Below are positions 15,948 to 24,817 of a stretch of DNA of 29,811 bases, piece after piece. Every line of letters begins with the position of its first letter. Positions within the stretch are counted from its first letter, which is position 1. The notes beneath the pieces are model-generated. The model was given only the letters and a program-made list of their open reading frames with translations, searched no databases and had not been told where the DNA came from. Source of the stretch: Candidatus Rhodoferax bjergmarkensis (GTDB taxonomy: Bacteria; Pseudomonadota; Gammaproteobacteria; Burkholderiales; Burkholderiaceae_C); the NCBI GenBank assembly GCA_016708345.1, contig JADJFX010000013.1, forward strand, positions 1-29,811, read 5' to 3'. A program made the translations under genes and the position numbers.

Positions 15948-17088
15948 ATGAAAAAGACTTTTTTATGAGTTCTTCGCAGGCGGGGGAATGGCGCATGCAG
16001 GTCTTGGCCAAGATTGGGAATGCCTTTTTGCTAACGATTTTTCCGAGAAAAAGGCTGCGTCTTACGCCGCGAACTGGGGTAGTGATTCCCTCCATGTGGG
16101 CGACGTTGCATTGCTTGAGTCGAGCCAGTTGCCGAGTCAAGCCGATCTGGCTTGGGCATCATTTCCCTGCCAAGACTTGTCATTGGCCGGAAATGGGGCA
16201 GGTTTGATTGGTGCAAGAAGCGGGACTTTTTGGGCCTTCATGAAACTCATGGGTGACTTGAATGTGCATGGGCGCAAGCCCCGGATGATTGCGCTGGAGA
16301 ATGTGTACGGGGCCATCACCAGCCATGACGGCAAGGATTTCGAGGCGATGATCCACACCGTTATGGCACAAGGCTACCGCCTTGGTGCAATGGTCATTGA
16401 TGCCATTCATTTCTTACCGCAGTCGAGACCGCGACTTTTTATTGTGGCAGTCGATGCCGCATTGCAGATACCCGATGTGTGTTTTGAAGAAACCCACAAT
16501 CCCGCCTGGCACCCAGCGGCGATCATCAGGGCCTATAACCAACTTCCCAAAGAGCTGAAAAATCAGTGGGTATGGTGGAATCCACCGATGCCGAAGGTAA
16601 CCCACAAAACTCTTGATGACATCATTGAAGTGGTCCCGCAAGGGGTCGAGTGGCATTCACAAGAGCAGACTGAGCGACTCTTGAACATGATGTCGCCTGT
16701 GAACCGTCGAAAGATTCTCCAAGCGCAGAAGTCGGGGCGACTCAAAGTAGGCGCGTTGTATCGGCGGACAAGGAATGGGGTGCAGAGAGCCGAAGTTCGC
16801 TTCGATGGGGTTTCTGGGTGCCTTAGAACGCCTGGCGGCGGCTCCAGTCGTCAAACAATCATGATCGTCAATGGAAACACTGTCCGCTCAAGGCTCTTGT
16901 CGGCACGAGAGGCGGCACGGTTGATGGGCCTAAAAGACTCCTACTTGTTGCCGGAGCGTTACAACGATGCATACCACTTGGCGGGTGATGGTGTCGTGGT
17001 GCCAGTGGTGTCACATCTTGCCAAGCACATTTTCAGCGTTGTAGTTGAAGTCAATCGCGCCGTGTTGCCTTTGGCGAAAGCCGCGTAA
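15948..17088 (+). CDS. DNA (cytosine-5) methyltransferase
   Basis: C5 methyltransferases transfer a methyl group from S-adenosylmethionine to cytosine in a specific site. Motif I is FFAGGGMAHAGLG, motif IV is ASFPCQDLSLAG with catalytic Cys, motif VI is ALENVYG, motif VIII is QSRPRLF, and motifs IX-X are SRLLSAREAARLMG and LAGDGVVVPVVSHL. Translation is open from ATG 15988, but that cuts into motif I. The true start is probably ATG 15948 (MKKTFYEFF), which becomes in-frame if one T is removed from the run of six at 15959-15964. The stop is immediately followed by the next ATG (TAAATG), so a partner gene is coupled. Two copies of TTGAGAAAA ten bases apart (15912 and 15922) lie upstream. The recognition site cannot be read from sequence. 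Confidence 0.92.
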
Positions 17089-18079
17089 ATGGCGCGCGCA
17101 CCACGTACGCCACCGGCGTCCGAGTTGCTGCCCGGAATATTGCCGGGGGCTTCTCTTGGCGCGGCGCTTTTGACCTACAAGACCCAAAGCGGGATAACTG
17201 GCAAAGGGCAAATTGCCACCATGATTTACGCATCCCGACTGGCTAGACGCACTGGCCTGCCGTTCGACGTTGAAGGGGGAATTACGACAGAAGGCGAAGG
17301 GCAAGTTAAAGGTCTCGGTAAAGGCTCAGTGCAGGCAATTTTGGCGGACTACGGCATTACACGCGTTTTGGCTGAAGAGGGAGGACGGACAAGCCGAGGC
17401 AGCTTGGGCAATATCCGTAACTTCTTGAACTTTCTCAATGAATTACATATCGCTGGCAATGCCGACACTTCGGCCATCGAGGCGTGGTGGGTTGAGCAGG
17501 CAAAGTACTTTTTCAATGCCAAGCCCTTCGCACTGAGGTTTGAAACCGGTAAGTCCCTGCGATCTGTTTTGCGTGATTTATTGGCGCAAGCCAGAAAGCG
17601 GCAGGACGAAGGAGCGGGAACCATGTTTGTCGGGGCCATGCTCCAACACCTTGATTGGTGCCAAATTGTCATTGGCGTTGCCGGACGTTGTCTTTGAACA
17701 CAACGGGTTTTCCGTTGCAGATGGTCCGACTGGTCGCTCTGGCGATTTTGAAATCGGCAATGCCTCATTGCACGTAACAACGATGCCTGGCGAGGCCGTT
17801 GTGAGAAAGTGCGCCGCGAATTTGTCAGCGGGTCGCCACCCCATCATTGTTACCGTGTATGACATGCTTGCCGCCGCAGACGCTTTTGCGACGGCCCAAG
17901 GTATTGCGGATCGCCTGGATGTGCTGGATGCAGAACAGTTTCTTGTTGCCAATCTGCATGAACTGGGTGGCTTCCGATCAGATCAGCGACGTGTGACGAT
18001 TGAGGCGCTGGTCGACAAGTACAACGAGATCGTGACTGCGCAAGAGACCGACCCAAGTTTGCGCATTTCACGCGACTGA
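17089..18079 (+). CDS. DUF4928-like protein, probable restriction endonuclease partner (frameshifted)
   Basis: About 329 residues in two frames. The first covers MARAPRTPPASELLPGILPG to FVGAMLQHL. After a one-base shift near 17655 the second covers IGAKLSLALPDVVFEHNGFS to SLRISRD. It starts directly at the methyltransferase stop, the place expected for the cognate nuclease. The segment GDFEIGNASLHVTTMPGEAV looks like a nuclease core of the PD-(D/E)XK type, with Asp then Glu-x-Ile before a beta strand, although a clear catalytic Lys is not seen. I recall the DUF4928 family as a companion of C5 methyltransferases. The family name and the nuclease role are inference. Confidence 0.6.
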
Positions 18080-18159
18080 CAGTGGTCAGCAGCATGCTGC
18101 CTGTGTCAACACCCGAAGCTCAAAGATCGCTGTCGGCAGAACTTGTGGCCAAGTAGTTT

Positions 18160-18210
18160 CCGGTAGCCCCAGCGAATACCGGGCGTGGCAGGCTCTGTGG
18201 AAGCAACAAA
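18160..18210 (+). pseudogene. Duplicate fragment of a Fic-family gene 3' end
   Basis: CCCCAGCGAATACCGGGC (18164 onward) is shared exactly with 19856-19873, the end of the Fic gene. Translation gives PSEYRAWQALWKQQ here against PSEYRAWKATWQ there. Both are followed within about 15 nt by the same TGATAGCTGC repeat. So the whole gene end plus repeat has been duplicated and the rest of the first copy lost. Confidence 0.6.
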
Positions 18211-18263
18211 TTACTATTATTTTGATAGCTGCTAGCGCACGTTTAACGTGCGCTAGCAGCCAA
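18211..18263. repeat. Intergenic TTTTGATAGCTGC repeat with perfect 16-bp palindrome
   Basis: TTACTATTATTTTGATAGCT leads into two perfect 16-bp arms, GCTGCTAGCGCACGTT (18228-18243) and AACGTGCGCTAGCAGC (18245-18260), around a single T. It follows the pseudogene fragment. Related copies lie at 19899-19950, 22876-22925 and 13127-13158. I know this kind of repeat from Comamonadaceae intergenic regions. The stem could act as a transcription terminator in RNA. Confidence 0.7.
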
Positions 18264-18371
18264 TTTGATCATAAGAAATAGGCACAATCTGGCCGCAGGG
18301 AGGGTAAGGAACGGCTCAGTTCATTCTGGCCTCGTTCAAAACCAGATGCCACTTAATGTCGGCAAAACTTG

Positions 18372-18450
18372 CGCGACATAATTCGTGTCGCGATAATCGC
18401 CAAAGCGACTTTAAACCTATAAAATGTCGCAAATAACCATATCGCGACAT
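18372..18450 (+). promoter_or_regulatory. Cluster of TGTCGC/GCGACA operator-like motifs at the Fic gene start
   Basis: CGCGACA (18372-18378) and TGTCGCG (18386-18392) form an inverted pair. TGTCGCGATA (18386) is matched by TATCGCGACA (18440) in the opposite sense. A further TGTCGC sits at 18425 and a near-copy GCGACT at 18405. A TATAAA at 18418-18423 could be the -10 of a promoter starting between them. The Fic protein has an N-terminal winged-helix-like domain, so self-regulation is plausible. Confidence 0.5.
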
Positions 18451-18456
18451 CAAACC

Positions 18457-19895
18457 ATGGCCAAACCGATTCCGACGACACAATACCAACAGGTGGTGGA
18501 TGCCGTGGCGCGCACGGTTGATGGTGCGAGTCTGGAGCAGATTGAAGCTCAGTTGCCTGACCCACCCACACGCAGAACGCTGCAGCGCTGGCTTGGTGAC
18601 TTGATGGCCCAGCAGCGCCTGCACAAAACCGGCTTGGGGCGGGCAACCCGTTACTGGCCAATGATCGCAGAGCCCCTGCCCAATCCGGCACCAGCATCGG
18701 CCCCGGTGGCGTATGCCGTTCATGCCGGGGCGCAGCACCACGTTTTAGCCCGAGAAACGCAAGCACCAACGCGCATTGCCCTGAGTGCGCAGGCGCAGGC
18801 CATTGAAGCCCATGTGCGCCAACCCATACAAATGCGCACACCAGTGGGGTATGACCGTGCCTTTCTGGACAACTACCGGCCCAACGTCAGCTTCTATTTG
18901 CCCAAGGCCACCTGTGCCGAATTGCTGGCGCAAGGTCAGGCAACGCAGACCCATGAACCGGCCGGCACCTACGCCCGCAGTATTGCCAACCGCTTGCTGA
19001 TCGACCTGTCATGGAACTCGAGTCGACTGGAAGGCAACACCTATTCGCTGCTGGAAACCGAGCGCCTGCTATCCGCCGGCCAAGGCCGCCCAAGGCAAGG
19101 ACACGCTGGAGGCGCAGATGATTCTGAACCACAAGGAGGCGATTGAGTTCCTGATCACATCGGCCCCGGACATCGGCTTTGACCGCTACACGGTGCTGAA
19201 CCTGCACGGGCTTTTGTCGGACAACTTGCTGCAAGACCCCGGTGCCAGCGGCAGGCTGCGCACCATTGCGGTGGGCATCGGGCAAACCGTGTTTCACCCG
19301 CTGGAAGGGCCGCAGCGCATTGAAGAGTGCTTTGACCAGGTGCTCGACACTGCAGCCGCCATAAACGACCCGTTTGAGCAGGCTTTTTTCGTCATGGTGC
19401 ATCTGCCCTACCTGCAGCCGTTTGAGGATGTGAACAAGCGGGTGGCTCGGCTGGCGGGAAACATTGGGTTCATCCGGCAAAATTTGTGCCCGCTCTCGTT
19501 TGTGGATGTGGCGCAGCACACGTACATCAGCGCCATGCTGGGCATTTACGAACTCAACCGGGTCGAGCTGCTGCGCGACGTGTTTGTGTGGGCCTACAAA
19601 CGCTCGTGCGCGCTACTCGGCGGTGCGCCAGTCGCTGGGCGAGCCTGATGTTTTTCGGATGCAGTACCGCGCGCTGATTGTGCAAGCGGTGGCCGAGGTG
19701 GTGCGCGCCGGACTGAACAAAACGCAAGCCGTGGCCCTGCTGCGCCAAACCGCCCAATCCCAAGTGCCGCCCGCTGACCAGGCCCGCTTTTTGGAAGTCA
19801 CAGAAACCCAGCTCATGAGCCTGCACGAGGGCAGCATTGCCCGCTACCGCCTGCGCCCCAGCGAATACCGGGCATGGAAGGCCACGTGGCAGTGA
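18457..19895 (+). pseudogene. Fic-family protein with N-terminal winged helix (two frameshifts)
   Basis: About 480 residues over three frames. Fic proteins transfer AMP or similar groups onto targets. The N-terminus (LEQIEAQLPDPPTRRTLQRW) and GRATRYWPM look like a winged-helix DNA-binding domain. The class II inhibitory motif appears as SSRLEGNTYSLLETERLL. After a shift near 19085 (AQGKDTLEAQMILNHKEA) comes the Fic core with LPYLQPFEDVNKRVARLAGN, then LCPLSFVDVAQHTYISAMLG. A second shift near 19615 leads to YSAVRQSLGEPDVFRMQYRA and the end EYRAWKATWQ. The core motif has Gln where the catalytic His of HPFxxGNGR is expected, and Val/Lys for the two Gly. I believe this variant occurs family-wide. 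ATG 18457 is preferred because the operator-like motifs cover the earlier ATG at 18424. Confidence 0.8.
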
Positions 19896-19898
19896 CAA

Positions 19899-19950
19899 AT
19901 AACTACTATTTTGATAGCTGCTTGCGTACTGTTTATATGCGCAAACGGCC
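19899..19950. repeat. Second copy of the TTTTGATAGCTGC intergenic repeat
   Basis: AACTACTATTTTGATAGCTG, then CTTGCG, follows the Fic stop directly. The stem is imperfect (TTGCGTA with TATGCGCAA). It shares its first 25 or so bases with the copy at 18211. Confidence 0.65.
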
Positions 19951-20009
19951 TAAAACCATGTCAATAATCGCAAAAAGAAAGCCGATCCGAAAAGTCGCCC
20001 CGAGTCACC

Positions 20010-21777
20010 TCAAGACAGCAACCCGAGCCCGATGACGTGAAGCCTTTCGCGAAATTTGCTCAGGAGTTCGGTGCGCACCACCAGGGTTTTGGGCCCGGCG
20101 CGCAAACACAGGGGGCTGGTTTCCTGGTGTGTGGCTACGGCGGCGGCGGTCTCAATGTCGCGGCATTCGATCAGCACCGCGCTGGCACCGGTCTTGAGCG
20201 CGCCCCCGTCTCGCTCGCAGCGCTGCAAAAACGACTCCACCAACTCGGGCAAAGGCAGCTCGTCGTGGCTTTGCAAAAACTGCTTTAACGCCGCTATGTC
20301 ATGCCCTTTCTCGATGGCCGCCAGGGACTTTTGCCGGTCCAGCAGCCAACAGCCCTCTTCCACCGGTTCGGCCCACTGGTCGAGCAACAGTGCATCTTGC
20401 GCGCTGAGGGTGCCGCGAACCACCAAAACCCGCAGGCTTGGCATGACCGAAATGCCCACATTGCTGGGCTGTGCAACCGGCTTGTAGCTCTCGCGCAATC
20501 CCAGCACATAGGCACCCAAGGCGTTCAGTCTGAAACTGCAAAGCCCGTCATAACGGCTCAAAAAGCGCATTTCATCAGCGCCCCACATGCTCCGAAAGTC
20601 GTCACAGGCGTCGGCGGGGTCGAGGCAAGCCACATCAATCATGCCCAGCGTGGCTGCATATTCCAGCAAAACGGCCCAAAGATAGCGGTCTTGCAGAATG
20701 TTCCAGCCATGGGAGCCGTCATAGCCCAGGCTGCCGTATTGGCGTTCGCACAGGTACAGCTTCCAGGGGTCGTGGGCGACCACAAATTGGAGATCAGATG
20801 CCCGCATAAAACGCGAAAAGTCGTCCAGCGTGACCCAGCGCCCGACCGGGCAACTTTGCAGCGCCTGCTCAATGGCGGCGCGCCGAGGTGCCACGGCACT
20901 CATCACCCGCCCGGCCCCACCTTGCCCCTTGATGGCATCGACGCGGCTGAATTCATCGAGCAAGGTGGTTTTGAGCCACTTGCGCCACAGCGCGCGCAGC
21001 ACATCGGCAGGCGGCGCGCTCAGTGCCTCAAGCCCGCCGGGCTGAGGGTCAGGCGCGTGCCGCTGCGCACCACCAGGCCACCGGCCTGCAACAGCATCGG
21101 CCAGGCAAAGGCCTTGATCGGGCCAATGGTCTGGTCCCACTTGTCTTTTTTCTCGACCACCGGGTAAAAGTCACCCCCCACGAGCTTGGCACCAAGCAGC
21201 TGCAGCGTGCTGCTGGCAGGCAAAGCCGTTTTGTCGCTGACCACAATGCGCTCTTGCTCAATGGTGCGCAGCATGACCACCACCTCCTGCAGGGCTTCGC
21301 GCTCGGTACTGCGCTCAAACTGGCCTTCGCCTTCCTGTGGCGTCTCTGAACTCCAAACCCACTGGCGGGGGCGGGGCCACAAACTCCAGCAAACGCGCGC
21401 AGGTCGGCAGGCGCAAAATAGCAGCGCTCCTGAGTGCGAAGTGAATGAACAAGGCCAAAGCCGATTTCTTCCCGCTGGAATAGCGGTGCGTCTTGCTGCC
21501 CGCCACTTCAAACGCCGGAACGTTTTGGCATTGGCACTGAAGCGCTGCGACGAATACTCGCCCAGCGGATGGTGCACCGCCTCGGCCACGGCGGCAGATT
21601 GCATGGCGTCAAGCTGCGACCAGATAACCCTTCAATTGCGAACCCAGCATCGCGTGGGCTATGTGCTCCACCAATTCGTCCTTGCGGGTCCCGTTTGGGC
21701 TTGCGGCACATGGAGCATCAAACCTTCAAGTCGGGAACGGTGAGGTTTTGCAGCGCTTCTCTGAGTGTGAGTGACAT
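20010..21777 (-). pseudogene. Large protein resembling helicase-associated (Helicase_C_3-like) proteins, several frameshifts
   Basis: The start is MSLTLREALQNLTVPDLK at 21777. The text then passes through short pieces in other frames (LMLHVPQAQTGPA, KDELVE-like, AAVAEAVHHPLGEYSSQRFS) before settling in REALQEVVVMLRTIEQERIV and, from about 21020 downward, a clean 330-residue frame to 20010. Recognisable text includes WRKWLKTTLLDEFSRVDAIK, LYLCERQYGSLGYDGSHGWN and FRLNALGAYVLGL, then a C-terminal half-domain (SNVGISVMPSLRVLVV, LLDRQKSLAAIEKGHDIAAL). That C-terminal pattern is like the XPB/Ssl2-type helicase-associated domain, but no ATPase motif exists. Estimated full length is about 590 residues. 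Function is unknown. At least four indels lie in the first 700 bases. Confidence 0.55.
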
Positions 21778-21940
21778 CGGTAAGTCCAATAAAAATAAGG
21801 GATGGCTGGCTCCGAGAGCCCTGTTGTGCCGAAGTAAGATCAATACATGGGGAGCCGTTTTCGCAATGTGGCACTTCACTTTGATTGTCTGGTTCTTCGC
21901 CCCCTTTTTTCCGAAAAACCTAGCACCACAAAATATAACC

Positions 21941-22852
21941 ATGCCGAACGAAACAAAAGAGTCGCTGCCCGCTTTGCCGGTGCAAGCTTCCCCACACGAA
22001 GGGGTTTTTGAATTGGCTGGTACGCCACCGGTCTGGATCTGGGTCCATACCTGCCCCACGCCCAACTGCGAGTGCCGCGCTGCTCTGGTGCTGGCCACCT
22101 ACGAGGGCCGCGAAAGTTGCTCGAACGTGGGGCTGGCGTCCATCAGGTCTGGCTTGCGGATTTCTGACTACCCCGGGGCGGCGGCCGAGCTCGATGATCT
22201 GATCGCTTTTCACATCGATATCGACAGCACAGATGTCGCCTTACTGCGTGACGACGGTGCGAAGGACTTGGCCGCACATCCAGACATCGCAAACATCGCC
22301 CGCCGCATCGACGGCGATGCTCGATGCCATAGGACGCCTTTGGTTCCACGGCAAGGTGAGCACGACCCCGAACAGCTGATGGCCGAGGCCACTAAATTCA
22401 GCTTCAACCATTGGAAACCGGGCGAAATGGTGACATGGACTGAAGTAGGTGGTGTAAGGCGCGATTTGTACCAAATGGAGGGACAGACCTACGAGGCTTT
22501 TGACTTCTATTGCATTCAACCAGGATGCAACTGCGCCGAGGTGCGCGTAGGCTTTCAAGTGGCACCGGTGTCATCCTTGCAAACGGCAGGTAATGTCTTG
22601 GTGTGGCTTTCGGGCGCGGTCGAATTCGATCCCAGCGAAAAAAATGGGCAGCGACTCAAGCAGCTTTGGGCGGCCTACAAGCAGCGCCACCCGCGCTATC
22701 TGGAGCGCATGGCACGGTGTAACCAGCTCATGAAAACAGTGGGCGCGCGCTGTCGTGCGGTGCCGGTGATGGCCGCACCCAAAATCGGCCGCAATGATGC
22801 CTGCCCCTGCGGGTCGGGAAAGAAGTACAAGAAGTGCTGCGGCACGGGTTAG
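21941..22852 (+). CDS. Cysteine-rich protein with C-terminal SEC-C zinc motif
   Basis: 303 residues, intact. The C-terminus GRNDACPCGSGKKYKKCCG is a SEC-C zinc motif (C288, C290, C299, C300), as found at the end of SecA and in many small proteins. The body carries two further CxxxxCxC sites of like form: CPTPNCEC (C38, C43, C45) and CIQPGCNC (C191, C196, C198). Each is followed by a hydrophobic strand (RAALVLATY and AEVRVGFQVA). This suggests two related zinc-knuckle half-domains. I know no function. The longer frame from 21569 is rejected because it overlaps the opposite gene. ATG 21941 is the first Met after the divergent start region, although its ribosome binding site is not clear. Confidence 0.8.
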   Translation: MPNETKESLPALPVQASPHEGVFELAGTPPVWIWVHTCPTPNCECRAALVLATYEGRESCSNVGLASIRSGLRISDYPGAAAELDDLIAFHIDIDSTDVALLRDDGAKDLAAHPDIANIARRIDGDARCHRTPLVPRQGEHDPEQLMAEATKFSFNHWKPGEMVTWTEVGGVRRDLYQMEGQTYEAFDFYCIQPGCNCAEVRVGFQVAPVSSLQTAGNVLVWLSGAVEFDPSEKNGQRLKQLWAAYKQRHPRYLERMARCNQLMKTVGARCRAVPVMAAPKIGRNDACPCGSGKKYKKCCGTG

Positions 22853-22875
22853 GGATGCTTTGGGGCCCGAAAACG

Positions 22876-22925
22876 CTACAAAAATAGGAGCTGCTTGCGC
22901 ACTATTGACGTGCGGTAGAGGCATA
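22876..22925. repeat. Third, diverged copy of the intergenic repeat
   Basis: CTACAAAAATAGGAGCTGCT, continuing TGCGCAC, follows the SEC-C stop and resembles the copies at 18211 and 19899. The second arm is degraded (GACGTGCGGTAG). Confidence 0.5.
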
Positions 22926-23083
22926 AAACACCACTAAAAAACAACCCCAGGCCAACCAAGCCGGGAAGAAGACCGAGAAATCCCCGGCAAGTCGCCCGCC
23001 AGGTGAAATCGGGTTCGTAGAAAATACGCCACCGCCCCTGCCAGCGCCACCCGGCGCGGCACCCCTTGGACTTCGGAGTTTGC

Positions 23084-24570
23084 ATGCGCCCCCTCTATAT
23101 AGTTTCAGTGCTGTGCGCCGCCCTGCTGGCAGCGTGTGGCAGCCAGATCGTCAACCCCGTGACCGGCGAGAGCGAACGCTCGGTGATGAGCGAAGAGCGC
23201 GAAATTGCCGAGGGCCAAAAAGCCCACCACCAGGTGCTCCAGGAGTACGGTGTGGTGGACAACCCCAGGCTGCAGGCCTATGTGAACGACCTTGGCCAGG
23301 GGTTGGCCAGGCAGTCGCACCGCAACAACCTGCAGTGGCACTTCACCCTGCTCGACAGCCCCGAGATCAACGCCTTTGCACTGCCCGGCGGCTATGTGTA
23401 TGTCACGCGCGGCATCATGGCCTACATGGACAGCGAGGCCAGTCTGGCGGGGGTCATCGCCGTGAGATTGGCACGTGACCGCGCGCCATGGCGCGCAGCG
23501 CGCTACCCGCCAGCAGGATGCCGGGCTGGGCGTGCTGGCCGCCAGCGTGCTGGGGGCAGTGCTGGAGAGCCGCGGCATCAGCGGGGCCGGCAGGTTGACC
23601 GATCAAGTCTCGCAAACCGTGGCGGCGGGCTACATTGCCTCTTACGGACGCGAGCAGGAGCTACAGGCCGACGGACTGGGGGCCGAGTATCTGGCGCGCA
23701 CCAAGTATGAGCCGCGCAGCATGATTGAGGTGATCACCGTGCTCAAGAACCAGGAGCTTTTGCCGCCGACCAGGCCAGGGCCGAGGGCGACCTGCGCCGG
23801 CACCGGGCAACTGGCTGGCCTCGCACCCGTCCAACGACCAGCGCCTGCAAATGATCACGCAATTGGCCGCGCAATACCGGGGCACCTACAGCGACGAGGG
23901 GCGTGGCCGCTACCTCAAGATGATTCAGGGCATGCACTTTGGCGAGAGCGCCGACCAGGCCTCACAAGGGGGCGCAATTTTTATCACCCGCCCATGGGCT
24001 TCGCGTTGACAGCGCCCATCGGCTGGCGCTTTCAGAACGGTGCCGACAAGCTGACCCTGGGTCAACGCCGCTGCAGACCGCAGCACTGGTGGTATACACG
24101 GTACCGCCGCAGGCGGGCAAAACACACCCCGCGATCATTCGCAACCTCATCAAACCCAGCCGGGTCGCACCGAAACCATGGTGATCAATGGCCTGCAAGC
24201 CACCCGCTTTACCGGCGCACGCCAAAACGCCCAGGGCCAAGCCCAGGCAGTGGAGGCAACGGTGGTGAGCGGCCCCGACGAGAGCAACTATGTATTGCTG
24301 GTCAGCGCCAAAGACGCAGGTGCCTTGCAACGTGCGCGCAGCCAGTTGCGCGAGGCCGAAGGGAGCTTTAGGGCCATGACGCCGCAGGATCGCAGCGCCG
24401 CCAAACCATGGGTCATCAAGACTGTGGCCCTCCCCAGAGGCGGGTTTGCCGAGCTGGCCAGAACCTCACCCATTGCCAACCCCGAGAAGCAGTTGCGCCT
24501 GATCAACGGCTATTACACCGGCGGCGAGCCCAAGCCGGGGCAGCTGGTGAAAATTGTGGACACACCTTGA
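23084..24570 (+). pseudogene. M48-family metalloprotease lipoprotein (several frameshifts)
   Basis: The start MRPLYIVSVLCAALLAAC is a lipoprotein signal with Cys18. Next come VNPVTGESERSVMSEEREIA, LQAYVNDLGQGLARQSHRNN and INAFALPGGYVYVTRGIM, the classical M48 N-terminal block. The zinc motif HEIGH is seen only by joining frames around 23463-23476. There the sequence lacks two single bases (one G, one C), so the frame runs VIAVRLARD and then TARHGAQRATRQQDAG. The third ligand region is ELQADGLGAEYLARTKY. The C-terminal domain (NGLQATRFTGARQNAQGQAQ to QLVKIVDTP) ends at 24570. The likely role is quality control of outer-membrane or periplasmic proteins (BepA/LoiP type). The ATG is 6 codons inside a TTG-started frame. 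Confidence 0.85.
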
Positions 24571-24579
24571 GCTTCCACC

Positions 24580-24811
24580 ATGCCCCCTAACGCCTTGCCA
24601 CCGCCCCACAACATGGAACAGCGCCTGACCGAGCTGGAGATCAAAGCCAGCTTTACCGAAGACCTGGACCAGCTCGACCAGGTTGTCGTGCGCCAACAGC
24701 AGCAAATCGACGCGCTGGTGCGGGAAGTCACCCACCTGAGGCAGCAAGCACCCAGAGGGCGGCGTCGGCGCGCCGCGCAACCTGCGCGACGAACTGCCGC
24801 CGCATTACTGA
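24580..24811 (+). CDS. slyX: SlyX family protein (frameshifted)
   Basis: The text MEQRLTELEIKASFTEDLDQ, then LDQVVVRQQQQIDALVREV, is the SlyX coiled coil. The expected ending LRDELPPHY is found in the next frame after a small indel at about 24752, with its stop at 24809-24811. SlyX proteins are about 70 residues long and of unknown biochemical role. The first ATG at 24580 begins MPPNALPPPHN. Met at 24613 (MEQRLTEL) is an alternative start. Confidence 0.8.
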
Positions 24812-24817
24812 AACGCC

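Larger units (their letters stand above)
18080..18371. other. Intergenic stretch with a Fic gene tail copy and a palindromic repeat
   Basis: There is no complete gene. The part at 18160-18210 matches the 3' end of the Fic-family gene downstream, and 18211-18263 is a repeat with a perfect palindrome. Both are listed separately. The rest shows nothing recognisable. Confidence 0.5.

Noticed and set aside
18228..18260. Palindrome as a CRISPR repeat unit
   Set aside because: There is no regular array of repeats and spacers. The copies are kilobases apart and diverged.
20301..21167. 288-codon plus-strand open frame
   Set aside because: It is antisense to the conserved clean half of the helicase-associated-like gene, with no recognisable domain.
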